Assembly (NCBI RefSeq): GCF_000708715.2
Contig: NZ_JENB01000010.1
Location: 62,001 to 126,000 of the forward strand
Direction: 5' to 3'
Length of the DNA stretch: 64,000 nt
From: Pseudomonas putida W15Oct28
GTDB lineage: Bacteria > Pseudomonadota > Gammaproteobacteria > Pseudomonadales > Pseudomonadaceae
The notes under the pieces were generated by a model. The model was not told the DNA's origin, did no database searches, and was given only the letters and a program-made list of their open reading frames with translations. This document shows, piece after piece, positions 39,611-49,165 of the stretch (positions are counted from its first letter, which is position 1; the number at the start of each line of letters is the position of its first letter). The position numbers were made by a program, and so were the translations under genes.

Positions 39611-42064
39611 TCACCACGAGTAAGTCAGGCTGCCGATCACTGTACGGCGGGTGCCATAGAACACGGTTTCTTCATAAAAGCCCGGGGTGAAGTAGCGCTT
39701 GTCGAACAGGTTGCTCGCGCTCAGGTCCACCGAAACGCCTTCAAGATCCTCGCTCAGGTGCGCCAGGTCGTAGCGCACGCTGGCGTCTGTGAGGGTGTAG
39801 TGAGGGACTTTGACCGTGTTCTTGGCGTTGTAGGAGGAACCGACATAACGCTGGCCGACGCCCATGCCCAGGCCTTCCAGCGGGCCGCCTTGCACGGTGT
39901 AGTCGAGCCACAGCGAGGCGGTGTCCTTGGGTACCGAGATTGGCACGTTGCCCTCCAGGCTGTAGGCGGTTGCGCCAGTGCCCACGGTGTTTGCCTTGGT
40001 TACCTCGGCGTCGGTGTAGGCGTACGAGGCGATCAGGTCGAGGCCTCGGGCCAGCTCGGCCTTGCCTTCGAGTTCGACACCACGCGAACGCTGCTCGCCG
40101 GTTTGCACCTGGAAGCTGGGGTTGGTCGGGTCGGTGGTGGTGACATTCTTCTGGGTCAGGTCATAAACCGACAGGGTGATGAAGCTGTTGTAGCCTGGTG
40201 GCTCGTACTTGATACCCACTTCGTACTGCTCGCCCTCGGTGGGCTTGAAGTAGCTGCCATCCTGGGCCGTACCTGAGGTCGGCTGGAACGACGTACTGTA
40301 GCTGGCATAGGGGGTGATGCCATTGTCGAACAGGTAGGCCAGGCCCACGCGACCGGTGAACTTGTGGTCTTTCTGCACGTTGCGGGTGTCGTTCAGGTAG
40401 CTGTACTCGCGGCCCTCGACCCAGTCTTTGCGCCCGCCCAGGGTCAGGCGCCATTTGTCCAGGCTGAGCATGTCCTGAACGTACACGCCTTTTTGCGACA
40501 CGACGCTCTTGCCGTCGGTCTGCAACGCGCTGTTCCACGTCGGGCTGGCGTTATACACCGGGTCGAAGATATCGACAGTCTGGTTTGCCGCGACACCGCG
40601 GCGCGACTCACGGCCTGAGTAGTGGCCGTAGTCGAAGCCCACCAGCACATCGTGGCCAATGGCGCCGGTGTTGAAGTGCCCGCCCAGGTTGTTGTCGAGC
40701 AGGAACGTGTCGGTGTTCTTGGGCCGCTTCTGGTAGCCGAAGGTGTAGGTACGGCCGTCGGCGCCCAGTTGGCCACTGTTGCGGGCACCGTTGCTGATGT
40801 AATCGACGTCTACCTTCATGTAGCGGGCGTTCTGGGTGAATTTCCAGTCATCGCTCAGCTGGCGTTCGAAGATGTAGCCAAGCGAGGTGTTCTCCACCTC
40901 GTTCTTGCTCACGTGCGGGTCGCCCAGGTAAGTGCTCGACGGGATGTGGCCGAAGGGCGTGCTGGTCAACGTACCTTTCACCGGAAAGCTCTGTTCGGCG
41001 CCGCCCTTGCGGGTCTTCAGGTAGCTGGCCAGGACGGTGATGCTGGTGGCGTCGTCAGGCTTCCAGGTGAGCGCGGGGGCAACGTAGGTGCGGTCATCTG
41101 GCGAATGGTCGACCTGGGTGTCGCTGTCGCGCTTGAGCGCCACCAGGCGATAGGTGAACTTGCCGTCGTCATCCAGCCGGCCGCCGAGGTCGATGGCGCC
41201 TTGCTTGCGATCGAAGCTGCCGCCCTGAATCTGGATTTCGTGAATGGCTTCGTCGGTGGGGCGCTTGCTGGTCAGGTTGACCATGCCGCCCGGCGCCATC
41301 TGGCCATAGAGCACCGAGGCCGGGCCCTTGATCACGTCGATGCGTTCCAGGCCATAGGTCTCGAAGTCGGTGTCGTACTGGTTGAAGCCGCTGCGCAGGC
41401 CATCCTTGTACACACCGAACAGGTTGAACGAACGGAAGCCTCGCATGTAGATGTCCGGCGCCCCTTGGCCGCCAACGTAGTCGATGGCGCGAATGCCCGG
41501 GGTGTAGGCGACTGCGCTGTTGAAGTCCTGCACACCGCGTTTGTCCATTTCGTCACGGGTGATTACCGAGATCGACTGCGGCACTTCACTGATGGCGGTA
41601 TTGGTCTTGGTGCCGACCGCGGAACGGTTGGCAACGATGCCGTCGATGCCGGTGGTGACACTCTGCTCCGCGCGGCCACTGATGGTCGACACCGGCAGCG
41701 TCATGCCGCTCGCCGGCTGCGCCTGTTCCTGCAGGGAGTAGCTGCCATTGGGCAGGCGTACTGCCTGCAAGCCAGTGCCAGAAAGCAGCACGGCCAAGCC
41801 GGCATCGATACTGTAGCTACCGCGAAGCCCTTGGCTATGCAGGCCTGCTACCTGATCGGCAGGGTACGACAGCAGCAGGTTGCTTTGGTGGCCGAACCGG
41901 TTGAGCACATCGCGCAAGGCGCCGCCGGGTATGTCGTAGCTGCGGCTGGTCGTCTCGGCACTGACGATACCGGTGGCGAACAGCAGGCCGACACCGGCAA
42001 GCGAGGGTGCCAGGCTGCCGGCCATGGCGAAGGTCAGTGCCCGAAGGCGAAAGGGGTGGTTCAT
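39611..42064 (-). CDS. TonB-dependent siderophore receptor with signalling domain, hydroxamate type
   Basis: 817 residues. A signal peptide is followed by an STN signalling domain (SYDIPGGALRDVLNRFGHQ to NGSYSLQEQ), then the plug (SEVPQSISVITRDEMDKRG, PASVLYGQMAPGGMVNLTSKRP) and a barrel ending in GSLTYSW. The plug and barrel signatures (QMAPGGMVN, GVYVQDMLSLDKWRLTLGGR) resemble FhuA/FiuA ferrichrome-type receptors; the substrate is inferred. GGAG precedes the ATG at 42064. The anti-sigma and sigma genes lie immediately upstream on the same strand. Confidence 0.92.
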   Translation of the reverse strand: MNHPFRLRALTFAMAGSLAPSLAGVGLLFATGIVSAETTSRSYDIPGGALRDVLNRFGHQSNLLLSYPADQVAGLHSQGLRGSYSIDAGLAVLLSGTGLQAVRLPNGSYSLQEQAQPASGMTLPVSTISGRAEQSVTTGIDGIVANRSAVGTKTNTAISEVPQSISVITRDEMDKRGVQDFNSAVAYTPGIRAIDYVGGQGAPDIYMRGFRSFNLFGVYKDGLRSGFNQYDTDFETYGLERIDVIKGPASVLYGQMAPGGMVNLTSKRPTDEAIHEIQIQGGSFDRKQGAIDLGGRLDDDGKFTYRLVALKRDSDTQVDHSPDDRTYVAPALTWKPDDATSITVLASYLKTRKGGAEQSFPVKGTLTSTPFGHIPSSTYLGDPHVSKNEVENTSLGYIFERQLSDDWKFTQNARYMKVDVDYISNGARNSGQLGADGRTYTFGYQKRPKNTDTFLLDNNLGGHFNTGAIGHDVLVGFDYGHYSGRESRRGVAANQTVDIFDPVYNASPTWNSALQTDGKSVVSQKGVYVQDMLSLDKWRLTLGGRKDWVEGREYSYLNDTRNVQKDHKFTGRVGLAYLFDNGITPYASYSTSFQPTSGTAQDGSYFKPTEGEQYEVGIKYEPPGYNSFITLSVYDLTQKNVTTTDPTNPSFQVQTGEQRSRGVELEGKAELARGLDLIASYAYTDAEVTKANTVGTGATAYSLEGNVPISVPKDTASLWLDYTVQGGPLEGLGMGVGQRYVGSSYNAKNTVKVPHYTLTDASVRYDLAHLSEDLEGVSVDLSASNLFDKRYFTPGFYEETVFYGTRRTVIGSLTYSW

Positions 42065-42146
42065 GCCGTGCTCCACAAGAATGATCGAGGTCTTTCTGGT
42101 GGAGACTCGCGAGCGCGGTAAACAGACCACCTTTGTCGCGATTTTT

Positions 42147-43115
42147 TCAGGCGTTGGTGTTTTTCGGTTCCAGCGTCACCCAGTAAGGGGTGAATCGGCG
42201 TACCTCCACACCCAGCGTAACCCCGAGTGTCTGCAGGATGCGGTCAGTGTCGGCCAACGGATAGGTACCGGCGACGCGCACATCGGCAAGGCTGCGGGCG
42301 CAGCCCAGGTGGCCGCGACGATAACGGCCAAGTTCCTGGAGGAACTGGCCCAGCGGCATGTCACTGGCCATGAGCATGCCGTCGGTCCAGGCCCGGTCGG
42401 CCTCGCTCAGCGCACGCAATGGGCCGACCTGGTCGTGAGTGAACATTAGCTGTTGCCCGGCCTCCACGGGTACGCCGGCCAGCCGTTCCGGGTACAGCGT
42501 GACCACGCCGTCACGTACTGCAAGCCGGCTGTAGCCCGGTTCCTGGCGAAGCAGAAAACGCCCCTGCGAAGCCTCGACCCAACCCTGTTCGGTCTGTGCC
42601 CGGAACGGTCGCAGGGCGCGGTCCACCGCAACCTGCACTTGTACCTCGCCGCGCAGCAGGCGCAACTGGCGTACGGCCTGGTCAAACCGGACATCCACCG
42701 CGCTATCCGTGTTGAGCAGCAACTGGCTGCCATCGGCCAGCGCAATGTTGCGCTGCTCGCCAACCCCACTGTGATAGTCAGCGCTCAGGTTCTGCCACAG
42801 TGGTGTATTGCGGCAGCTCCATGCCACCGTACCGGTGCCGACGGCCAGCACCAGGGCCTTGAGTACGGCGCGCCGGTCAAGGCTGCTGCCGGGCGAAGCG
42901 GTCAGCGCGGCATGGGCAATCGGGGCATGGTTGGCCAGGCCGGACAGCCGTTCGGTAAACGCCTCGACGTGCTGCCAGGCGCGGGCGTGTTCTGGGTCCT
43001 GTTGCAGCCAGCGCTGCCATTGCTCGACAGTGCCAGCCGGGACCGGCGGCGTTTGCAGCTCGATCATCCATTCGACGGCCCGCTCGGCGACGGCAGGGGC
43101 GATGGTGGCGGTCAT
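42147..43115 (-). CDS. FecR-type anti-sigma factor (second set)
   Basis: 322 residues. The N-terminal DUF4880 domain (EWMIELQTPPVPAGTVEQWQRWL) is followed by one membrane segment (LKALVLAVGTGTVAW) and a FecR domain (GEQRNIALADGSQLLLNTDSAV). AGGAG stands 7 bases before the ATG at 43115. It lies between its sigma factor and the STN-bearing receptor and is expected to transmit receptor occupancy to the sigma factor. Confidence 0.9.
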   Translation of the reverse strand: MTATIAPAVAERAVEWMIELQTPPVPAGTVEQWQRWLQQDPEHARAWQHVEAFTERLSGLANHAPIAHAALTASPGSSLDRRAVLKALVLAVGTGTVAWSCRNTPLWQNLSADYHSGVGEQRNIALADGSQLLLNTDSAVDVRFDQAVRQLRLLRGEVQVQVAVDRALRPFRAQTEQGWVEASQGRFLLRQEPGYSRLAVRDGVVTLYPERLAGVPVEAGQQLMFTHDQVGPLRALSEADRAWTDGMLMASDMPLGQFLQELGRYRRGHLGCARSLADVRVAGTYPLADTDRILQTLGVTLGVEVRRFTPYWVTLEPKNTNA

Positions 43116-43128
43116 GGCTGGCTCCTGC

Positions 43129-43632
43129 TCATTGGGCGAAGCAACATTGCACACCGGCCTTGACGATGTAGCGCTTGACCGTGGTCACCGACACCCCAAG
43201 CCGCTCTGCGATCTCGGCATGCGCCATGCCGTCAAGCTGTGACCACAGGAAGGCCTGGCGCACCGGCACTTCCAGCCCGTCCATCAGGCGGTCGAGTTCC
43301 TGCAATGTCTGTAACAGGATCGCCTGTTCTTCCAGCGAGGGCATCAGTTGCTCGGGTACGCTGGCAAGCACTTCAAGGTAGGCGCGCTCCAGCTTCTGCC
43401 GGCGGAAGTGGTTGCTCAACACGCTGCGGGCAACGGTCACCAGCACGGCGCGCGAATCACGGATCTGGACCGGCTCATGCCTGGCCAGCAGGCGCACGAA
43501 GGTGTCCTGGGTCAGGTCTGCGGCGCTAGCACAGCAGCCCAGCTTTCGCCGCAGCCACCCTTGCAACCAGCCATGGTGATCGACGTACAGGGCGTGGAAA
43601 TCCGTTGCAGGTGAGGCGTCAGTCGTTGACAT
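43129..43632 (-). CDS. FecI-type ECF sigma factor (second set)
   Basis: 167 residues. Region 2: ASAADLTQDTFVRLLARHE; region 4: MAHAEIAERLGVSVTTVKRYI. It is similar to the first FecI-type protein in the window (both have ALYxDHxxWLQGWxRRxLG), so the two sets are related. The ATG at 43632 is used; a TTG seven codons earlier is possible. An AT-rich Fur-like sequence lies just upstream. Confidence 0.9.
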   Translation of the reverse strand: MSTTDASPATDFHALYVDHHGWLQGWLRRKLGCCASAADLTQDTFVRLLARHEPVQIRDSRAVLVTVARSVLSNHFRRQKLERAYLEVLASVPEQLMPSLEEQAILLQTLQELDRLMDGLEVPVRQAFLWSQLDGMAHAEIAERLGVSVTTVKRYIVKAGVQCCFAQ

Positions 43633-43659
43633 GGTGAAGTGCGCGTCAGCCAATCAAAA

Positions 43660-43690
43660 GATAATAATTAACATGCGTAATTGATAATTT
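43660..43690. promoter_or_regulatory. Candidate Fur box(es) of the second iron-signalling set
   Basis: GATAATAATTAACATGCGT matches the 19-bp Fur consensus at 12 positions, and TTGATAATTT follows within 3 bases. The position, 28-58 bases before the sigma ATG, is where Fur acts in such systems. Confidence 0.45.
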
Positions 43691-43865
43691 CTACTGATTA
43701 GAGGGTTCGCCCTTGGTCGAAAGCGGTTTGTTCCGACTGACTGCTGTCGTCCAGACGCGCCCAGAACGCGCGCATACAACGGAAAGGCCGGGGCATTTTC
43801 GAACGGCTACGGAATGCATCCCCGGCAGCGTGGTCTGTAGAACCACTCTGCAAAGGACATGCACC

Positions 43866-44459
43866 ATGTCGATACACGCCGCACGCTGCTTGCTGGTCCT
43901 GCCATTGTTCGCGGGCTGCCAGTACCTCCCTCATACCGACTACTTCGTCGCGCCTGAAAGCGAGCCCAATCCTGCCTGGGTACGCATCGTCAACTTCACT
44001 CAGCATGCCGATATCTACCAGTATGAAAACGGTGTGCGCTCGGGCGGCGTAATCCGCACCGGGCCGCTGCCGTTCATCCATACACAGGATCAAAACATGC
44101 CCAAGGCAGGGCAGGACTTGACGTTCGACTACTTCGAAACACGCGTCAGGCCCGGTATCGAAACACAGGTGGGGATGTTCTGGGAGGGGCCGCGTACCCA
44201 GTCATGCATGGTCACAACCAGGTTCACCCCTCAGGCAGGGCGCTACTATCAGTTCAGGATGACATCAGGTTCGGGCGGTACCTGCACCCTGTACCCGTCG
44301 CTGATCGAGCGCGACAAGGACGGCGCCGGGTGGCACCTCGTCCCCAACCAGGCAGTGACTTACCCGCACGGCGGGCCCACTGGCAAAACCACTTATAGTA
44401 ACAGTCAGTTCGAGGACCCCGATTACCAGCCTCCTGCGGGTCTGTATCCGGGCATGTAG
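43866..44459 (+). CDS. Putative lipoprotein, unknown
   Basis: 197 residues. The N-terminus MSIHAARCLLVLPLFAGC has a lipobox (FAGC), so the mature protein probably begins at Cys18 and is membrane-anchored. The mature part is strand-rich (WVRIVNFTQHADIYQYENG, PQAGRYYQFRMTSGSGGTC) with a proline-rich tail. AAGGA lies 9 bases before the ATG. I do not recognise a family with confidence. It is followed after 13 bases by another small gene. Confidence 0.7.
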   Translation: MSIHAARCLLVLPLFAGCQYLPHTDYFVAPESEPNPAWVRIVNFTQHADIYQYENGVRSGGVIRTGPLPFIHTQDQNMPKAGQDLTFDYFETRVRPGIETQVGMFWEGPRTQSCMVTTRFTPQAGRYYQFRMTSGSGGTCTLYPSLIERDKDGAGWHLVPNQAVTYPHGGPTGKTTYSNSQFEDPDYQPPAGLYPGM

Positions 44460-44472
44460 GGGAGTTGAACCC

Positions 44473-44757
44473 ATGACGGAAAAGCCCGTGTACCTGTTTG
44501 CCAAGGTGCGGCAGCCTTGTGAGTACCGCCCAAACGTAACGGCTATCGTGCTGTTCGGTCTTGAGGTCGAGGGAGAAGGCGAAGCGCCGGTCTACCTGGA
44601 GATTCGGTATATCGACTACTGCCGTCAGCAGATTGAAGGCGACCACCTGATGTTGTCATTGGAGGAGGCGCTTGAGTCCGCGCGTGTCGATTACGGTATT
44701 TTACGGACGGATTGGCGTGCGATGAGCCGAGCGGAGATTGATCGGATTGATGGGTAG
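44473..44757 (+). CDS. Small acidic protein, unknown
   Basis: 94 residues beginning MTEKPVYLFAKVRQPCEYRP, with GGGGAG just upstream of the ATG. It contains a strand-rich centre (AIVLFGLEVEGEGEAPVYLE) and a helical acidic end. It follows the lipoprotein gene closely, so the two are probably co-transcribed. No family recognised. Confidence 0.6.
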   Translation: MTEKPVYLFAKVRQPCEYRPNVTAIVLFGLEVEGEGEAPVYLEIRYIDYCRQQIEGDHLMLSLEEALESARVDYGILRTDWRAMSRAEIDRIDG

Positions 44758-44810
44758 GGGCCTGTCGGCGGCAACATGGCCAAGTACAGTAGGCGATAGC
44801 GGAGGCGTGA

Positions 44811-44838
44811 ATGACCGCTATCGACCCATAGCTGCCAG
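44811..44838. repeat. Copy of the TTCGACCCATAGC repeat family
   Basis: ATGACCGCTATCGACCCATA, continuing GCTGCCAG. It matches the sequence reconstructed around the IS1182 insertion site (TTCGACC+CATAGCTGCC). Confidence 0.6.
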
Positions 44839-44862
44839 TCATATCTCAGGAGCGCGCTGGGT

Positions 44863-45007
44863 TCTTCGCGGGCATGCCCGCTCCCACAGGGAGTGCGCAT
44901 GCTTCAGGCTCACGCAGTACCTGTGGGAGCGGCTTTAGCCGCGAACACCGGCGAAGCCGGTGCCATCCACCGCGCAGGATTCTTCGCGGGTGAACCCGCT
45001 CCCACAG
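44863..45007. repeat. REP cluster (three units)
   Basis: Units at 44863-44889, 44920-44946 (GTGGGAGCGGCTTTAGCCGC variant) and 44980-45007, alternating in orientation, with a CACCGGCGAAGCCGGTG hairpin between the last two. The 390-base gap holds no gene. Confidence 0.8.
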
Positions 45008-45149
45008 TGATCGCGCAAACTTTTGGAGTTTGAACAGGACAGTTGCTTCCACAGGGTTCGTGCCGGCCTCGGAAAATGAGCAGTAGCAGTACTTTCGCAA
45101 TGGCAGCCATGGGGCGAAAGCAGCCACACATGGCTGCTTCCAATCCCGA

Positions 45150-46670
45150 TCAGTGCTGCGCGCTATCCACCGCAATGCTTTCGCCGGACACATCCAGGTG
45201 CCTGGCGCTGCGGTTGGCGATGGCGTAATGAATCAACCCGCCCAAACCAGCCCCGAAGAACCAGGAGAACTGCGACAGCGTCTCGAACGCCGGCACCAGC
45301 GCCAGCACGATGGCGATCAGCGCAGCCGGGATGAACGCCGCGACGGCGCGCAGGTTGACCCCGCCGCTGTAGTGATAGGCGGCCTCCGGGCTGTCGCTAT
45401 ACAGCTGCGGCAGGTTCACCCGGCTGCGGCGTACCAGGTAGTAGTCGGTGACGATGATGCCGTACAGCGGGCCGAGCAGGGCGCCCAGGCCGCCGAGGAA
45501 ATACACGATCACCGACGGGCTGTTGTACAGGTGCCAGGGCAGGATCACCACTGCGATGGCGGCGCTGAGCAAGCCTGCGCGGCGGAAGTTCAGCAGGTTT
45601 GGCGCCAGGTTGGCCAGCACGTAGGCCGGGGCGACGAAGTTGGCCATGATGTTCACCGCCACGGTGACGATCAGGAAGGCCAGGCAGGCCAGCACCAGGC
45701 CGGCGGTGTTGGGGATGGCGGCGACGATTTCGGTCGGGCCCTGCACCAGCTTGCCGTCGATGCTGAACTGCGCGCCGGTGAGCACCACGGCGATCAGCGC
45801 GAAGCCGAGCATGTTCACCGGCAGGCCCCAGAAGTTGCCCACGCTGATGGTGCGCCGATCCGGGCAGTTACGGGTAAAGTCGCAGAAGTTGAGAATCATG
45901 GTGCCGTATAGCGAGACCCACAACGCGGCGGCGCCGAGCACCTTCAGCCACATGGTCGAGCCGGTTGGCGCGTTGCCGCTCGACCAGGAAATCGACAGGC
46001 CGCTGCGCCAGTACATCCAGCCCGCCAGGCTGGTGAAAGCGACCAGGATGATTGGCCCGGTTATGGACTCGAAGCGGCGCACCATTTCCATGCCGTAGGC
46101 GAAGATCGCCACCTGCACGCACCAGATGCCGAGGAAGGTGACCCAACCCAGGGTCGACAGGCCGAGGATCGAGTTCTGGTCGTAGGCCTTGAGGTCCGGT
46201 GCGATGGCGGTCAGCAGCACGCGCAGGACGACCGAGGCGAGGTAGGTCTGGATGCCGAACCAGGCGATGGCAATCACTGCACGGATCAGTGCCGGGATCT
46301 GCGCCCCATGGATGCCGAAGCTGATCCGGCACATGACAGGGTAGGGCAAGCCGGTCTTCTGGCCCATGTAGCCGGACAGGTTCATCAGGGCGTAGATCAC
46401 CAGCGCGCCGAGCGCGAAGGCGGCAAGGATCTGCGCGCCGCTCATGCCCAGGGCGAAAAGGCCGATGGCGAAGGAATAGTTGGCGATGTTATGCACATCG
46501 TTGGTCCACAGCGCAAACAGGCTGTAGCGCCCCCAGGTGCGATTTGCCGCGCGGGTGGGTGCTAAGTCGGCACTGTACAGCCGCGGGCTCAACGCCAGCG
46601 GGCTGGGCCCAGCCGTATCGGCGGGGAGCGCATCGAGCTGGTCAACATCGGAACGTGAAATCGACGCCAT
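45150..46670 (-). CDS. NCS1-family nucleobase/hydantoin-type permease
   Basis: 506 residues with about 12 membrane segments. Family stretches: RLYSADLAPTRAANRTWGRYS, NDVHNIANYSFAIGLF, GQKTGLPYPVMCRISFGIHGA and LYGTMILNFCDFTRNCPD. NCS1 proteins import nucleobases, hydantoins or related compounds with a cation. ATGGAG precedes the ATG at 46670. The substrate is not evident: no catabolic gene adjoins. A TGTATACA palindrome lies 40 bases upstream of the start and could be an operator. Confidence 0.9.
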   Translation of the reverse strand: MASISRSDVDQLDALPADTAGPSPLALSPRLYSADLAPTRAANRTWGRYSLFALWTNDVHNIANYSFAIGLFALGMSGAQILAAFALGALVIYALMNLSGYMGQKTGLPYPVMCRISFGIHGAQIPALIRAVIAIAWFGIQTYLASVVLRVLLTAIAPDLKAYDQNSILGLSTLGWVTFLGIWCVQVAIFAYGMEMVRRFESITGPIILVAFTSLAGWMYWRSGLSISWSSGNAPTGSTMWLKVLGAAALWVSLYGTMILNFCDFTRNCPDRRTISVGNFWGLPVNMLGFALIAVVLTGAQFSIDGKLVQGPTEIVAAIPNTAGLVLACLAFLIVTVAVNIMANFVAPAYVLANLAPNLLNFRRAGLLSAAIAVVILPWHLYNSPSVIVYFLGGLGALLGPLYGIIVTDYYLVRRSRVNLPQLYSDSPEAAYHYSGGVNLRAVAAFIPAALIAIVLALVPAFETLSQFSWFFGAGLGGLIHYAIANRSARHLDVSGESIAVDSAQH

Positions 46671-46707
46671 CGGGACTCCATGATGGTTGTGTACTTTTAT
46701 TTTTGGA

Positions 46708-46719
46708 TTTGTATACACA
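46708..46719. promoter_or_regulatory. Palindrome TTTGTATACACA upstream of the permease
   Basis: TGTATACA at 46710-46717 is a perfect 8-base palindrome in an AT-rich stretch, at the right place for a GntR-type or similar repressor site. Only position and symmetry support it. Confidence 0.35.
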
Positions 46720-46966
46720 CAAGAATCATACCAGCCCATGCGTTTGGCCATTTCTGTGGTTCCATGGCCTTCATTCAGCATTTTTTGTGGCGTGCGTTGC
46801 GCTTTGAAGTGGGAATTTTGTGCACAGTTACCGTGCACATTTGTTACCACCTGCACCCAGTGTGATCGCGTGCTAACCCTACAGCTTGGGCCGGTGCGTT
46901 GAACGGGTGGCTTTGCGGGTAATGTTCCGACTAAGCTGGCGGCAGGGTTCTATGGGGGGCAATAGG

Positions 46967-48001
46967 ATGTTGCATGTAACGCTCGGACTGGGTCTGTTAC
47001 TCGCCGCTGCCTTGGTCGAAGCGGCGCCACTGCAGGTACCCACACCGGCCGCACTCAGGAGCCAGCTTGAAAGCCTCAAGCCTGGCCAGTTTCTCTGGTA
47101 CCCGCAGGTTTCGCCGGTGGGGCCGGTGACCGTAGTGGTCAGCCTTACCGAGCAACGGGCCTACGTCTATCGCAATGGCATCGCCATTGGCGTCAGCACC
47201 GTGAGCAGCGGCAAGGCAGGGCGGGAAACCCCCACCGGGGTATTCAGCATTCTGCAGAAGAAGGTCGAGCATAAGTCGAGCCTCTACAACAGCGCACCGA
47301 TGCCCTACATGGAGCGCCTGACGTGGGACGGCATCGCCCTGCACGCTGGCCATCTGCCGGGGTACCCCGCCTCGCATGGTTGCGTGCGCCTGCCGATGGG
47401 CTTTGCCAAGAAGCTGTATGAAGTCACCGGTTTCAGTTCGACCACCGTCATCGTTTCCGATACCAACAGTGCCCCGGTGGAGGTCTACCACCCGGGCGTG
47501 CTGGCGCCGACGGTCAGCGATGGCAAGGCCCAGGGCCCGCTGATGCTGAGCAACCAGCAATTCTGGAACGACCCAGACCCGACGGCAGGGCCACTGTCGA
47601 TCCTGGTCAGCCGCGCCGACTTGCGTGCCTATGTGTACCGGGGTGGGCAGCTGGTCGGCTCGGCGCCAGCACTTTCGCCTGAAGGCAGCCAGCACCGCAG
47701 TGGCATGGCGGTGTATTCCCTGCTGCAAAAACCATCCGCCCTGGCACTCGATGGCGCGCTACCCTTACGGTGGTCGGTGGTGGGCCTGAGCAACCCGGAG
47801 TACGGCAATACGCCCTATGAACAACTGGGGCAACTGAACATCAACCCGGAGTTTCGCCGTCATTTACGCACGGCGATGGACGTCGGCACGATGCTGGTGA
47901 TCACCGACTGGGCGTCGACCCGGGATACCCGCACCGAAGGAAAATTTACGGTGATCAGCACTGAAGGCAGTGAAGAATCTAAACCGCTGGTCAAGAAATG
48001 A
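46967..48001 (+). CDS. L,D-transpeptidase (YkuD family)
   Basis: 344 residues with a signal peptide (MLHVTLGLGLLLAAALVEA). The YkuD catalytic motif is HAGHLPGYPASHGCVRLP, with catalytic Cys and His. These enzymes cross-link peptidoglycan or attach proteins to it in the periplasm. The C-terminal half (LSILVSRADLRAYVYRGGQL..) repeats the beta-strand pattern of the first half and may be a second, degenerate domain. Start at 46967 (GGGGGG about 8 bases upstream); ATG at 46952 is an alternative. Confidence 0.85.
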   Translation: MLHVTLGLGLLLAAALVEAAPLQVPTPAALRSQLESLKPGQFLWYPQVSPVGPVTVVVSLTEQRAYVYRNGIAIGVSTVSSGKAGRETPTGVFSILQKKVEHKSSLYNSAPMPYMERLTWDGIALHAGHLPGYPASHGCVRLPMGFAKKLYEVTGFSSTTVIVSDTNSAPVEVYHPGVLAPTVSDGKAQGPLMLSNQQFWNDPDPTAGPLSILVSRADLRAYVYRGGQLVGSAPALSPEGSQHRSGMAVYSLLQKPSALALDGALPLRWSVVGLSNPEYGNTPYEQLGQLNINPEFRRHLRTAMDVGTMLVITDWASTRDTRTEGKFTVISTEGSEESKPLVKK

Positions 48002-48110
48002 TCGGCAATGTTGCAGGAATCAAGCAAAGTAGTGGCTTTTGGCTTCAACCAAGCTGATGTTTCGCTTGCAGGGCCTGCCAATCGCAGACAGGTTTTTAAC
48101 CGGGTAATCC

Positions 48111-48827
48111 ATGTCGATGTTTGAACCCTTGAGGGGAGCCTTCAGGCTCTCAGCGGCCAGTATTGGCCTGTTTTTCCTCAGCGCCTGGCATGCTGCCTAC
48201 GCGCAACCCCTGCCTAGCGCTGCCGAGCTGCAGCAGTTGGCGCCTAACGCCAGCCTTTCGACCCTGGCACTGGCACTGACCGCCTACGCGTGCGCCAGTC
48301 ACAGCGACGCGGGCAAGTTGCTGACGGTGATCGATTACTCCAAGGCCTCGCGTGACAAACGCCTGTGGGTGTTCGACCTGCGCGCCAGGAAGCTGTTGTT
48401 CGAGGAGTGGGTCGCCCATGGCAAGAACAGCGGCGCTGATGTGCCGACCATGTTCTCCAACGCGCCGAACAGCTACCAGTCCTCCATCGGCCTGTATGAG
48501 ACCGGCCAGACCTACAGCGGCAAGCACGGCCGCTCGCTGCGCCTGCAGGGGCTGGAACCGGGATTCAACGACAACAGCATGTCGCGGGCGATTGTCATGC
48601 ATGCCGCTGCATATGCCGACCCCAAGGTCGTGCCTGGTCTCGGTCGCCTCGGCCGCAGCCAGGGCTGCCCTGCGGTTCGGCCGGCGATTGCTGGCAAGCT
48701 GATTGAAACGCTGCAACGCGGCAGCTACGTGTTTGCCTATTACCCGCAGCAAAACTGGCTGAAAACATCACGTTTCCTCAACGCCCAGAGCTGCCCGCTG
48801 GCCAACCAGTCGATCGCCAGCAAGTAA
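48111..48827 (+). CDS. Murein L,D-transpeptidase catalytic-domain family protein
   Basis: 238 residues with a signal peptide (RLSAASIGLFFLSAWHAAYA). It belongs to the YkuD_2 family: DYSKASRDKRLWVFDLRARKLLFEEWVAHGKNSG, with the catalytic stretch IVMHAAAY..GRLGRSQGCPAV. It is 109 bases from the preceding L,D-transpeptidase on the same strand. The two may act on the same cell-wall substrate, though they are from different subfamilies. Confidence 0.85.
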   Translation: MSMFEPLRGAFRLSAASIGLFFLSAWHAAYAQPLPSAAELQQLAPNASLSTLALALTAYACASHSDAGKLLTVIDYSKASRDKRLWVFDLRARKLLFEEWVAHGKNSGADVPTMFSNAPNSYQSSIGLYETGQTYSGKHGRSLRLQGLEPGFNDNSMSRAIVMHAAAYADPKVVPGLGRLGRSQGCPAVRPAIAGKLIETLQRGSYVFAYYPQQNWLKTSRFLNAQSCPLANQSIASK

Positions 48828-48851
48828 CCTCAATCGCCAGGCATACACAGC

Positions 48852-49090
48852 CCTTGTAGGAGCGGCCTTGTGTCGCGAAAGGGGTGCGAAGCGCCCCCAG
48901 AATTTCAGCTTCGCACCCCATAGTGCCGGGGCCGCTTCGCACCCCTTTCGCGACGCAAGGCCGCTCCTACAGGTACTGCATAAGCCTGAAGCCTGGGCGG
49001 TCCCTGTGGGAGCGGGCATGCCCGCGAAGAATCCTGCGCGGGGGATGGCACCGGCTTCGCCGGTGTTCGCGGGCGCGCCCGCTCCCACAG
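48852..49090. repeat. Compound REP cluster of two classes
   Basis: An inverted pair of the TTGTAGGAGCGGCCTT class (48852-48880 and 48946-48973) flanks hairpins GGGGTGCGAAGC / GCTTCGCACCCC. Directly after it is an inverted pair of the GTGGGAGCGGGC class (49002-49028 and 49066-49090) around CACCGGCTTCGCCGGTG. The 340-base gap holds no gene. Confidence 0.8.
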
Positions 49091-49165
49091 TGATCGCGCC
49101 AGGGCTTAGCTTTTGAACAAGACAGTTGCACCCACAAGGCGGCGCTGGGGCACCTGCACGTTGGG

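Noticed and set aside
40622..42121. Long plus-strand frame opposite the second receptor
   Set aside because: Same reason: no recognisable domain, and the receptor reads cleanly from signal peptide to the last barrel strand.
48852..49090. Regularly spaced repeats considered as a CRISPR array
   Set aside because: The units alternate in orientation, are themselves palindromic and have unequal spacers; they are REP pairs, and no cas gene is present.
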